The notes under the pieces are model-generated. The model was given only the letters and a program-made list of their open reading frames with translations. It did not search any database and was not told the DNA's origin. A DNA stretch of 7,916 bases from Gorillibacterium sp. (lineage in GTDB: Bacteria; Bacillota; Bacilli; Paenibacillales; NBRC-103111), in contig JACMJI010000160.1 of NCBI GenBank assembly GCA_014380705.1, positions 1 through 7,916 on the forward strand. Direction: 5' to 3'. Positions 1-5,645 of this stretch are shown here, piece after piece; position 1 is the stretch's first letter; each line of letters starts with the position of its first letter. A program made the translations under genes and the position numbers.

Positions 1-53
1 CACCAGGTGAAATCCCAGCGTTTAATGAGGAAGCTTATCATGAACCAAGGTGA
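1..53 (+). CDS. C-terminal end of an unidentified protein (partial, runs off the left edge)
   Basis: The frame beginning at base 3 is open and ends with TGA at 51-53. It encodes the tail PGEIPAFNEEAYHEPR, which is hydrophilic, acidic and rich in proline, as expected for a protein C-terminus. A strong plus-strand intrinsic terminator starts 28 bases after the stop, which supports a real gene ending here. A second plus frame is open through this region (ATG at 37-39 among others), but it would run through the terminator and into the antisense of the next gene, so I prefer the short tail. Sixteen residues are too few to name a family. The gene is convergent with the split-barrel gene to its right. 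Confidence 0.5.
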   Translation, partial: PGEIPAFNEEAYHEPR

Positions 54-80
54 CATGATCAGTGATATTGATGTACAGGA

Positions 81-112
81 AAGCCTAGTTCTAAAGAGAA
101 CTAGGCTTTTTT
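81..112 (+). terminator. Strong intrinsic terminator between convergent genes
   Basis: A perfect 12-bp stem pairs 81-92 with 97-108 around the four-base loop AAAG. The core arms are GCCTAGTTCT and AGAACTAGGC, and the 3' arm runs into six T (107-112). This is a textbook terminator for the plus-strand gene ending at 53. In the minus direction the T tract is poorer (TTTCCTGT), but the stem could still help end the split-barrel transcript. The stop codon TAG of the minus-strand gene (101-103) lies inside the stem, and its last two lysine codons are read from the T tract. Confidence 0.9.
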
Positions 113-553
113 CATCGCTTCAAATACTTGTTCGTCCAGCTTTTGCGCTGCACGCTTGTCATACGTTTTTTCGAACTCTGGCTCAACGGAAATGCGCGAG
201 CCGTAGAACATAGCGTCAAGAATAGATTCAATGTCCACATCAATACAGGCCAATTTGAATGGAACCTCGTCAAGCAGTTCACTAATTATCCGTGCTGAGC
301 CATAGATAACATTGACTGTTCCGCCACCAAAAAAAGTGGTTGTCACCTTGGGATTCGCTTTGACATTCGTCACTACGCTAGAGCGTAGGTCAACGGCAAA
401 CCGGAGTCTTTGCGGCTCTGCAGCATAAACCCAAGAAATCGTACTGGTATGAGGTGCTCCTGTAATCGAATCAATCGTGGAGAGCAGTACTAGCTTTTCT
501 TTTTGAAGAAGTGCAAATAGTTGATCTGAAAGAGCAGTCACGGTTTCCGCCAT
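101..553 (-). CDS. Pyridoxamine 5'-phosphate oxidase-like (flavin split-barrel) family protein
   Basis: A 150-residue protein. Residues about 10-95 read like the FMN-binding split barrel of the PNPOx-like superfamily: a short N-terminal helix, the strand KLVLLSTIDS, a turn (TGAPHTSTISWVYA) leading into LRFAVDLRSSVVTNVKANP, then TTTFFGGGTVNVIYGSARII. The pattern of a strand, 'SSVVTNVKANPKV' and a GSARI strand is typical of small family members that bind FMN, F420 or heme. The substrate cannot be told, and true PdxH activity is unlikely at this length. The frame is open up to an ATG at 605-607, but AGGAGG sits 11 bases before the ATG at 551-553 and nothing precedes the upstream one, so I start at 553. 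It lies 80 bases after the 91-residue hypothetical gene and has an extended -10 candidate of its own. Family is fairly sure; function is unknown. Confidence 0.85.
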   Translation of the reverse strand: MAETVTALSDQLFALLQKEKLVLLSTIDSITGAPHTSTISWVYAAEPQRLRFAVDLRSSVVTNVKANPKVTTTFFGGGTVNVIYGSARIISELLDEVPFKLACIDVDIESILDAMFYGSRISVEPEFEKTYDKRAAQKLDEQVFEAMKKA

Positions 554-564
554 TAGCTTGGTTT

Positions 565-570
565 CCTCCT
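565..570 (-). promoter_or_regulatory. Ribosome binding site that sets the start of the split-barrel gene
   Basis: The minus strand reads AGGAGG, eleven bases before the ATG at 551-553. The longer frame's ATG at 605-607 has no purine-rich site, so this site decides for the 150-residue protein. The spacing is slightly long. Confidence 0.75.
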
Positions 571-597
571 CATCACTTAGAAGTCCCCTACGCCACA

Positions 598-606
598 AGT
601 ATACCA
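598..606 (-). promoter_or_regulatory. Candidate extended -10 promoter of the split-barrel gene
   Basis: The minus strand reads TGGTATACT, an extended -10 (TGn followed by TATACT, five of six matches to TATAAT). Transcription would start near 591 and give a leader of about 38 bases. No good -35 is seen at 16-18 bases, which is tolerated for extended -10 promoters. The call rests on one short match; readthrough from the upstream gene is the alternative. Confidence 0.35.
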
Positions 607-633
607 CAGATGATGGAAAACGAACCAGAGTCG

Positions 634-909
634 CTAATGATCGTTTTTAGGAGCAGATTTGATATCTGCAAGCAGCTTGCCCGCCAATTCGCGGTTGAAC
701 TTATGCTGCTTGGTTATTCCCTCTACCGTATAACGAATATGCACCATGTTCGCATCAATCTCTGCTAGCTCAACCTGTTCCAAACCATGATCTACGTGCA
801 GGATCTCTTCAAAGAAGGCTAAGGTTTCCACAGCTGCCCCATCATCTGGACGAGCTTCGGTAATTAACTTAATTTGAAGCCAATTGAATAAAGCGTCTTG
901 AAGATTCAC
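634..909 (-). CDS. Conserved-looking small hypothetical protein (91 aa)
   Basis: I do not recognise a family with a known role. The protein is soluble and acidic, with no signal peptide, membrane helix or metal-binding motif. It starts MNLQDALFNWLQIKLITEA, probably an amphipathic helix. A second helix follows around residues 24-38 (GAAVETLAFFEEILHVDH), then alternating strands around 41-66 (VELAEIDANMVHIRYTVEG), and a last helix around 72-85 (NRELAGKLLADIKS). It starts with GTG (907-909), supported by GGGAGG seven bases upstream, and there is no better ATG. It lies 68 bases after typA with no convincing terminator between, so it is probably cotranscribed with typA. The coding call is strong from length, start site and composition; the function is unknown. 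Confidence 0.8.
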   Translation of the reverse strand: MNLQDALFNWLQIKLITEARPDDGAAVETLAFFEEILHVDHGLEQVELAEIDANMVHIRYTVEGITKQHKFNRELAGKLLADIKSAPKNDH

Positions 910-916
910 GTGAATT

Positions 917-922
917 CCTCCC
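917..922 (-). promoter_or_regulatory. Ribosome binding site supporting a GTG start
   Basis: The minus strand reads GGGAGG, seven bases before the GTG at 907-909. No ATG lies near the same site, so the small hypothetical gene starts with GTG. Confidence 0.75.
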
Positions 923-977
923 TAGCGAGTTCATTAGGAAATGGAGTTTCTTAACGCGAATAACCAACCAGTTAATC

Positions 978-2813
978 TTAGGACTCACTGATTTTACGAT
1001 TTTTGTCAGCGCGAGCACGTTCGTTCTTATCCAAAATCTTCTTGCGCATCCGGATAGACTTCGGAGTGATTTCGCATAGCTCATCGTCGTTCAAATATTC
1101 AAGTGCTTGCTCCAAGGAAAAAATACGAGGAACCTTCATCGTTACGGTAAGTTCTTTGTTTGCAGAGCGGATGTTATTTACCGCTTTTTCTTTGCAGATG
1201 TTTACGATAATGTCATTCTCACGGGTATGCTCGCCGACGATCATGCCCTCATAAACCTCTGTCTGTGGGTTCATAAACAGAATACCACGGTCTTCTACAG
1301 ATAGGATGCCATATAAAGTTGTAGCGCCAGATTCACTGGAAACAAGAACGCCTTGATGACGTCCACCTACATTACCACCTTGGTATGGACCATATTTCTC
1401 GAATGCATGATTTAAAATCCCGTAGCCGCGTGTAAGTGTCAGGAAATGGGTGCGGTAACCAATTAACCCGCGAGCAGGAATAATAAATTCCAAGCGAACC
1501 TGACCTCTTCCGTTGTTGGTCATATTAACCATCTCGGCCTTACGAGCTCCCAGGCTTTCCATAACTGCACCTGTGTTCTCTTCAGGTACGTCTATAAGCA
1601 AGTTCTCAAATGGCTCCATCTTCTGGCCGTCAATTTCTCTAACGATAACCTCCGGCTTAGAAACTTGCAATTCATAGCCTTCCCGACGCATGTTCTCAAT
1701 CAGGATTCCAAGATGCAACTCACCTCTACCCGAAACGATAAATGCATCAGGGGTATCGGATTCTTCTACGCGCAAGCTTACATCAGTTTCCAACTCGTTA
1801 AAGAGACGTTCGCGAAGTTTACGGGAGGTTATCCACTTTCCTTCGCGTCCAACAAACGGGCTATTGTTAACGAGGAACGTCATTTGCAGGGTTGGCTCGT
1901 CAATCTTGAGTACAGGCAATGCTTCCGGATTAGCCGGATCAGCAATGGTTTCTCCAATATTAATGTCCTTAATCCCAGAAATAGCAACGATGTCTCCAGC
2001 GGATGCTTCTTCGATTTCAATCCTCTTGAGTCCTTGAAAGCCTAACAATTTATCAATGCGGGCCTGCTTAATACCACCCTCACGTGTCATAACAGCGACA
2101 GTCTGCCCTTGACGGACCGTACCCCTATTTACTCGGCCAATGGCAATCCGACCTTGATATTCATTGTAGTCCATCAATGTAACGAGGAACTGTAGAGAAG
2201 CTGTAGGATCTTCGGTTGGAGATGGAATTTTCTCAATAATGGTTTCATACAAAGCTTCCATGTTGTTACCAAGTGCTTCTGGGTCAAGTCCGGAAATACC
2301 TTGCAGAGCTGAAGAATAAACAACATCGAAATCCAACTGTTCGTCCGTCGCATCAAGCTCGATAAACAAATCCAACACTTCGTCTAGAACCTCAGCAGGT
2401 CGTGCGCTTGGGCGATCGATCTTGTTCAAAACAACAATTGGCTTCAAGTTCTGTTCTAACGCTTTGCGTAAAACAAACTTGGTTTGCGGCATACAACCCT
2501 CAAAAGCATCAACAATCAAGAGCACACCATCAACCATTTTCATGATCCGTTCAACCTCGCCACCAAAATCAGCGTGTCCAGGGGTATCCACAATATTAAT
2601 CAAATAGTCTTTATAATGAATTGCTGTATTCTTGGCTAGGATGGTAATGCCTCTTTCACGTTCTAAATCATTAGAATCCATAGCCCGTTCCTGTATATGT
2701 TCGTTATCCCGGAAAGTACCCGACTGTTGCAAAAGCTTGTCCACCAAAGTCGTTTTCCCGTGGTCAACGTGAGCGATAATGGCGATATTACGAATTTTTT
2801 CTCTTGCTTGCAT
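978..2813 (-). CDS. typA: Translational GTPase TypA/BipA
   Basis: A ribosome-associated GTPase of the EF-G/LepA family, acting in ribosome assembly and in translation under stress such as cold. With the start used here it has 611 residues, the usual length. The GTPase domain shows G1 AHVDHGKT (14-21), the G2 region RERGITI (52-58), G3 [12 protein letters not shown] (76-87), G4 NKID (130-133) and G5 SSALQG (167-172). An EF-Tu-like beta-barrel domain 2 follows, then the EF-G domain III/V-like parts with [19 protein letters not shown], and the TypA-specific C-terminal part with [18 protein letters not shown] and a basic tail. The frame stays open 40 codons further upstream to 2933, but that stretch covers the leader hairpin and promoter and does not match the family. 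GAAAGGG precedes the chosen ATG. The 91-residue hypothetical gene follows and is probably in the same transcript. Confidence 0.98.
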   Translation of the reverse strand: MQAREKIRNIAIIAHVDHGKTTLVDKLLQQSGTFRDNEHIQERAMDSNDLERERGITILAKNTAIHYKDYLINIVDTPGHADFGGEVERIMKMVDGVLLIVDAFEGCMPQTKFVLRKALEQNLKPIVVLNKIDRPSARPAEVLDEVLDLFIELDATDEQLDFDVVYSSALQGISGLDPEALGNNMEALYETIIEKIPSPTEDPTASLQFLVTLMDYNEYQGRIAIGRVNRGTVRQGQTVAVMTREGGIKQARIDKLLGFQGLKRIEIEEASAGDIVAISGIKDINIGETIADPANPEALPVLKIDEPTLQMTFLVNNSPFVGREGKWITSRKLRERLFNELETDVSLRVEESDTPDAFIVSGRGELHLGILIENMRREGYELQVSKPEVIVREIDGQKMEPFENLLIDVPEENTGAVMESLGARKAEMVNMTNNGRGQVRLEFIIPARGLIGYRTHFLTLTRGYGILNHAFEKYGPYQGGNVGGRHQGVLVSSESGATTLYGILSVEDRGILFMNPQTEVYEGMIVGEHTRENDIIVNICKEKAVNNIRSANKELTVTMKVPRIFSLEQALEYLNDDELCEITPKSIRMRKKILDKNERARADKNRKISES

Positions 2814-2823
2814 GAGTTTAAAT

Positions 2824-2830
2824 CCCTTTC
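2824..2830 (-). promoter_or_regulatory. Ribosome binding site that sets the typA start
   Basis: The minus strand reads GAAAGGG ten bases before the ATG at 2811-2813. This start places the GTPase P-loop at the residue number usual for TypA, which rules out the 40-codon upstream extension. Confidence 0.65.
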
Positions 2831-2853
2831 TATGTTGGGAATGGCCACAAAAG

Positions 2854-2877
2854 TAGCGTCGGGTTACTCCGACGCTA
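2854..2877 (-). promoter_or_regulatory. Stem-loop in the typA 5' leader
   Basis: A perfect 9-bp GC-rich stem pairs TAGCGTCGG (2854-2862) with CCGACGCTA (2869-2877) around a six-base loop. In the typA transcript it is followed by CTTTTG, so it looks like a weak intrinsic terminator between the predicted promoter and the ribosome binding site. It could act as an attenuator, a stability hairpin or a protein site. No known riboswitch class is evident. Confidence 0.6.
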
Positions 2878-2890
2878 GACATTACACTAT

Positions 2891-2919
2891 ATAATACTAT
2901 ATTGTACAGCAAAATGCAA
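2891..2919 (-). promoter_or_regulatory. Candidate sigma-A promoter of typA
   Basis: On the minus strand TTGCAT (2914-2919) lies 17 bases before TATTAT (2891-2896). The -10 matches five of six consensus bases and the -35 only three, in a very AT-rich stretch. Transcription would begin near 2884 and include the leader stem-loop. TACAAT nearby is an alternative -10 but has no matching -35. Confidence 0.4.
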
Positions 2920-2923
2920 CAAA

Positions 2924-2932
2924 TTATCCACA
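2924..2932 (+). other. Single consensus DnaA box
   Basis: TTATCCACA matches the 9-base DnaA box consensus exactly. It is single, directly upstream of the candidate typA -35, and there is no cluster or AT-rich unwinding element typical of an origin. It may be chance, or a DnaA-responsive promoter element. Confidence 0.35.
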
Positions 2933-2976
2933 ATATCGACTTTGGATCTGGGAGTTAAAGCTATTTACCCTTTCAG

Positions 2977-3465
2977 TTACCGGGTTCTCCATTGTAATAA
3001 CAGAAATGTTAATGTCGCTGCAAGTAAAATAAAGATGAAAAAAATCACGTTTGAACTGACCAGCGCTAACAGGAAAAGCACAATGGATACAATTGCCAGT
3101 CCAATGGATGTAGGGTAAACCCACCTCGGGCAATATCCTAGATTCCGGTCAAAGGATGCCCATTCATAAAGTCCCACCCCAACACCAAAGAGAAAGCCTG
3201 GCCAAATAATACTTAGTGCTTGCCAACCAAATATCAGGCATATGAAATAAATCAAAGAGTAAGTAAGCAGTATACCTCCAGGTACTAGCAGTACTGCTGT
3301 ACCCTTCCCTCGAAAATGATAGTAATGCAAGATCAGTCCCGCCCCAAGCAATAGAAATGGCCATAGCACTCTTAGCAAGAACCCGATAACACCAAGCTTG
3401 CCCAGTAACAAGAAAACAAATATAGCCAGTAACACAATACCAACAGGTACCTTGCTTTGCCCCAT
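2977..3465 (-). CDS. Six-helix integral membrane protein, LiaI/LiaF-like N-terminal region
   Basis: A 162-residue, very hydrophobic protein with about six membrane segments near residues 6-25, 28-47, 56-78, 82-102, 118-137 and 139-157. The loops are short, with a small charged loop EWASFDRNLG (101-110). The first two segments (VPVGIVLLAIFVFLLLGKLGVIGFLLRVLWPFLLLGAGL in part) resemble the LiaI/LiaF-like transmembrane hairpin, in which a G-rich helix is followed by a 'WPFLLLGAGL' helix. A second similar unit, IIWPGFLFGVGVGLYEW, follows at 86-102, which hints at an internal duplication. No catalytic residues can be seen and there is no soluble LiaF C-terminal domain, so a LiaF role is not claimed. 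The open frame extends to 3507, but GGAGG seven bases before the ATG at 3463-3465 sets this start. It lies 79 bases after the TerC gene. Confidence 0.8.
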   Translation of the reverse strand: MGQSKVPVGIVLLAIFVFLLLGKLGVIGFLLRVLWPFLLLGAGLILHYYHFRGKGTAVLLVPGGILLTYSLIYFICLIFGWQALSIIWPGFLFGVGVGLYEWASFDRNLGYCPRWVYPTSIGLAIVSIVLFLLALVSSNVIFFIFILLAATLTFLLLQWRTR

Positions 3466-3472
3466 GAAAAAT

Positions 3473-3477
3473 CCTCC
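3473..3477 (-). promoter_or_regulatory. Ribosome binding site that sets the start of the membrane protein
   Basis: The minus strand reads GGAGG seven bases before the ATG at 3463-3465. The longer frame's ATG at 3505-3507 has no such site, so the first 14 codons of that frame are untranslated. Confidence 0.75.
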
Positions 3478-3520
3478 AAACGGGTATAGTTCGGTATGCA
3501 ATTCCAATTTAGTTTAGCGG

Positions 3521-3551
3521 AAAATGAGGCAAATATCTAGTAGCTCATTTT
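3521..3551 (-). terminator. Terminator-like inverted repeat at the end of the TerC gene
   Basis: AAAATGAG (3521-3528) and CTCATTTT (3544-3551) form a perfect 8-bp stem with a 15-base loop. In the minus transcript the 3' arm ends in TTTT. The TerC stop codon (3545-3547) is inside the 5' arm. The stem is AT-rich and the loop large, so termination would be partial at best. It may reduce rather than stop readthrough into the membrane protein gene. Confidence 0.4.
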
Positions 3552-4207
3552 TTGTGATGAAAACGACCCATAGCCATCCCAACCAAAACAACAAAGATCG
3601 CTAATAAATAGGGCATCATCGTATTCAATATACCTGTCCGCGCGAATAAGTCTATGGTTGCTTTATCGGATATTAACATTTCACCGGCAGTATAGCCCAA
3701 TATTGCCGCCCCAATATGAACTAAGAACGGAAACCTAGTTAGCATGTGCGTGATCACTGAGCTTCCCCAGATGATCAAAGGAATACTGAGTCCGATTCCA
3801 ATCACAATCGCTTTCAAGTTATTATCAGCAGCCGCGGCAACAGCTAACACATTGTCTAAACTCATCACAAAGTCCGCTACAATAATGATGAACACGGCTT
3901 TGCCAAGCGTGGTGGCTTCTTGCACACGACTATTCTCTCCCTCATCTGCTAGCAGCTTTATAGCGATGTATACCAGTAGAACAGCTCCACCCGCTTTAAT
4001 ATAAGGAAAAGTCAACAGTGTGATCGCGACAGCCGTTAAAGCGATACGCAGTGCAACCGCGCCAAACGCACCCCACCAAATCGCACGTTGGCGATCATTT
4101 TGAGGAAGATTTCGACTAGCAAGAGCAATCACAATGGCGTTATCTCCACTCAATACAATGTTGATCAACAGAATTTGCATAAACAGAAGTATCCAGCTTG
4201 AAGTCAC
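3545..4207 (-). CDS. TerC family integral membrane protein, YjbE type
   Basis: A 220-residue membrane protein with about seven helices near residues 5-25, 45-66, 68-86, 104-126, 131-151, 160-180 and 195-214. It carries the two family signatures with buried acidic residues: NIVLSGDNAIVIALASRNLP (16-35) and ADFVMSLDNVLAVAAAA (111-127). These repeated 'DN' motifs inside helices mark TerC proteins. In Bacillus some TerC proteins (YceF, YkoY) export manganese to load secreted enzymes, and YjbE is the closer match here by length and motif. Substrate in this organism is inferred. The start is GTG (4205-4207) with GGGAGGG seven bases upstream. I looked for a yybP-ykoY manganese riboswitch in the 229 bases upstream and saw none. 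The C-terminus is a short basic tail, FHHKK. Confidence 0.92.
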   Translation of the reverse strand: MTSSWILLFMQILLINIVLSGDNAIVIALASRNLPQNDRQRAIWWGAFGAVALRIALTAVAITLLTFPYIKAGGAVLLVYIAIKLLADEGENSRVQEATTLGKAVFIIIVADFVMSLDNVLAVAAAADNNLKAIVIGIGLSIPLIIWGSSVITHMLTRFPFLVHIGAAILGYTAGEMLISDKATIDLFARTGILNTMMPYLLAIFVVLVGMAMGRFHHKK

Positions 4208-4214
4208 GAGTTGT

Positions 4215-4221
4215 CCCTCCC
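4215..4221 (-). promoter_or_regulatory. Ribosome binding site supporting the GTG start of the TerC gene
   Basis: The minus strand reads GGGAGGG seven bases before the GTG at 4205-4207. The first internal ATG (residue 10) lies within the first helix and has no comparable site. Confidence 0.75.
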
Positions 4222-4245
4222 TGTGTTTCCTTCCACCTATTCAGG

Positions 4246-4258
4246 TAAGTAATACTTA
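4246..4258. repeat. Perfect 6-1-6 inverted repeat upstream of the TerC gene
   Basis: TAAGTA, one base, TACTTA. It lies 38 bases from the TerC start codon and, on the other strand, 43 bases before the ATG of the decayed gene. On the minus strand it follows the run TAAGT-TAAGC-TAAGT. A size of 13 bases suits a small dimeric repressor's operator, or it overlaps a weak -10 (TATTAC). No regulator can be named. Confidence 0.35.
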
Positions 4259-4284
4259 GCTTAACTTAAACCACAAAACTAGCC

Positions 4285-4396
4285 AAAAGGGGTGTTCACC
4301 CATGACAGCACTAAGTGAGAAACAGATAGCGGTTTTTTGGGCAAGTTGACGGGTTGGAAGTATGAGGAACGATTCGAGAAATTCAAGTTGCGATAA
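4285..4396 (+). pseudogene. Decayed N-terminus of a pterin-4a-carbinolamine dehydratase gene (phhB-like)
   Basis: AAAAGGGG at 4285-4292 lies nine bases before an ATG at 4302-4304. Reading begins MTALSEKQIAVFWAS and stops at 4347-4349. The frame two bases on, from 4340, reads GKLTGWKYEERFEKFKLR and stops at 4394-4396. Joined by restoring one T to the run of six (4333-4338), the product has the shape of the family's N-terminus: an 'LS..QI' helix, then 'L.GW' and an F-K-aromatic-type strand. In the family this part is followed by a helix and the histidine active site (roughly 65 more residues), which are absent here because the thiI 3' end begins at 4437. The W-to-F spacing is about two residues short of usual, suggesting further small deletion. 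The intact enzyme recycles pterin cofactor or aids PheH. The family call rests on my reading of about 30 residues; a chance small ORF is the alternative. Confidence 0.5.
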
Positions 4397-4436
4397 AGGA
4401 CAACCTTCTTCCGTCTTAATGTTTATTCAGCTTGAT

Positions 4437-5645
4437 TCAAAAATATTCGTCAAACTTGTCTTCCTCTTCGCGGGAAATGAACAGACGCTCCGTTTTGGCA
4501 ATCGCCTCTTCCTCTAAAGCGGGCAGCCAATCCATTATTTTCTCTAGCCGTTCGACAACGGTTAGATTTGGATTTGTTGCCGGTGATTTAGGGATGAATA
4601 AGGTGCAGCAATCCTCATAAGGCAAAATTGAAATTTCCATGGTTTCAATTTTTTCTGCAAGTTTAACAATATCTAACTTGTCCATCATAATTAGCGGTCG
4701 TAAGAGTGGAAGCGTTGTCTCCTGGCCGATTACCCTTAGACTAGGCAACGTTTGGCTTGCAACCTGCCCTAGGCTATCTCCTGTGATAATCGCTCCCGCT
4801 TTGCGTTCAGAAGCCAGACGTTCTGTGATCCGCAGCATAGAACGGCGCATGAGAGTGATGATCAAGTTATCTTGACCACTTTGGTTTAACCTTGTTTGTA
4901 TTTCTGTAAAAGGCACCATATGCAGCACTATTCGCTCAGATGAATATTGGGAGAGTTTGCGTGTTAAATCAATGACTTTTTGTTGAGCTTTTTCGCTGGT
5001 AAATGGAAAGCTATGGAAATGTACACCTTCAATCTCAAGTCCTCGTCTCATTGAAAGCCAGCCAGCAACAGGACTGTCGATACCCCCTGAAAGAAGCAGC
5101 ATGGCTTTGCCATTTGTTCCTAGCGGGTATCCACCTGTTCCTGATATGGACGAGGAGAAAACATAGGCTTCCTCCATGCGAATATCAATTTTGATCTCGA
5201 CATCTGGATTACGCACATCCACAGAAAGCTTGCCATCTTCATGACGCAGAATATATCCGCCAACCAAATGACCAAGTTCTTGTGAAGTATAGGGAAAGCT
5301 TTTATTGGCCCGTTTGGCAGAAACCTTAAAGGTTCCCGGGTACGGATTACTCGAACGGATACATTCCAAAGCCTTGAAGCGAATATCATCTAAATCCTGT
5401 TTCGCTACCAGTGTTGGGCTATAAGAATGCAAACCAAATATACGGTCCAGACCTGCTGCAATCTCTTGGTAAGGCGTCCCGTTTAGCACAATGTAGACTC
5501 TGCCAAATTCTTCATGCACGCTGGCTATTGGATGCGGCTTCAACAGCATGTAAATTTGTTCAACGATCTTCTTCTCAAAACGTCGGCGATTGCGCCCCTT
5601 TAAAGTTAATTCACCTAATCTAACAATAATGGCTTGTGGCTCCAT
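4437..5645 (-). CDS. thiI: tRNA 4-thiouridine synthase ThiI (rhodanese-less form)
   Basis: ThiI adenylates uridine 8 of tRNA and exchanges it for sulfur, giving 4-thiouridine; in some bacteria it also serves thiazole synthesis. The 402 residues show an N-terminal ferredoxin-like part beginning MEPQAIIVRLGELTLKGRNR, a THUMP domain around 60-165, and the PP-loop ATPase with LLLSGGIDSPVAGW (183-196, signature SGGIDS at 186-191). Further on are ITGDSLGQVASQT (287-299) and PYEDCCTLF (342-350), whose cysteines 346-347 include the conserved catalytic-pair cysteine. The protein ends in EEEDKFDEYF with no rhodanese domain, as in Bacillus, where sulfur comes directly from a dedicated cysteine desulfurase. 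That gene overlaps this one by 31 bases upstream. The frame is open to 5702, but AGGAGAGG eight bases before the ATG at 5643-5645 sets the start. Confidence 0.97.
   Translation of the reverse strand: MEPQAIIVRLGELTLKGRNRRRFEKKIVEQIYMLLKPHPIASVHEEFGRVYIVLNGTPYQEIAAGLDRIFGLHSYSPTLVAKQDLDDIRFKALECIRSSNPYPGTFKVSAKRANKSFPYTSQELGHLVGGYILRHEDGKLSVDVRNPDVEIKIDIRMEEAYVFSSSISGTGGYPLGTNGKAMLLLSGGIDSPVAGWLSMRRGLEIEGVHFHSFPFTSEKAQQKVIDLTRKLSQYSSERIVLHMVPFTEIQTRLNQSGQDNLIITLMRRSMLRITERLASERKAGAIITGDSLGQVASQTLPSLRVIGQETTLPLLRPLIMMDKLDIVKLAEKIETMEISILPYEDCCTLFIPKSPATNPNLTVVERLEKIMDWLPALEEEAIAKTERLFISREEEDKFDEYF

Noticed and set aside
7..213. 68-codon plus-strand open frame at the left edge
   Set aside because: It runs through the strong terminator at 81-112 and then reads antisense through the split-barrel gene. 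The short frame ending at 53 fits better.
511..768. 85-codon plus-strand frame across the spacer between the split-barrel and 91-residue genes
   Set aside because: It is antisense to both, has no ribosome binding site, and its composition is not protein-like.
1665..2045. 126-codon plus-strand frame antisense to typA
   Set aside because: It is a shadow of the typA coding sequence with no ribosome binding site or recognisable domain. The same applies to the 115-codon frame at 1690-2037.
2924..2932. Replication origin at the DnaA box
   Set aside because: A single box without a cluster, and no dnaA, dnaN or rpmH nearby.
2814..2933. 40-codon in-frame N-terminal extension of typA
   Set aside because: It covers the leader hairpin and promoter, has no ribosome binding site, and would displace the P-loop from the position usual in TypA.
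4288..4301. Small GGGTG/CACCC hairpin as a terminator for thiI
   Set aside because: The stem is only four to five pairs with a tiny loop and a short T run, and it is better explained as the ribosome binding site region of the decayed plus-strand gene.
4208..4436. yybP-ykoY manganese riboswitch upstream of the TerC gene
   Set aside because: Considered because such elements precede some TerC genes, but the conserved paired loops of that class are not present on the minus strand here.
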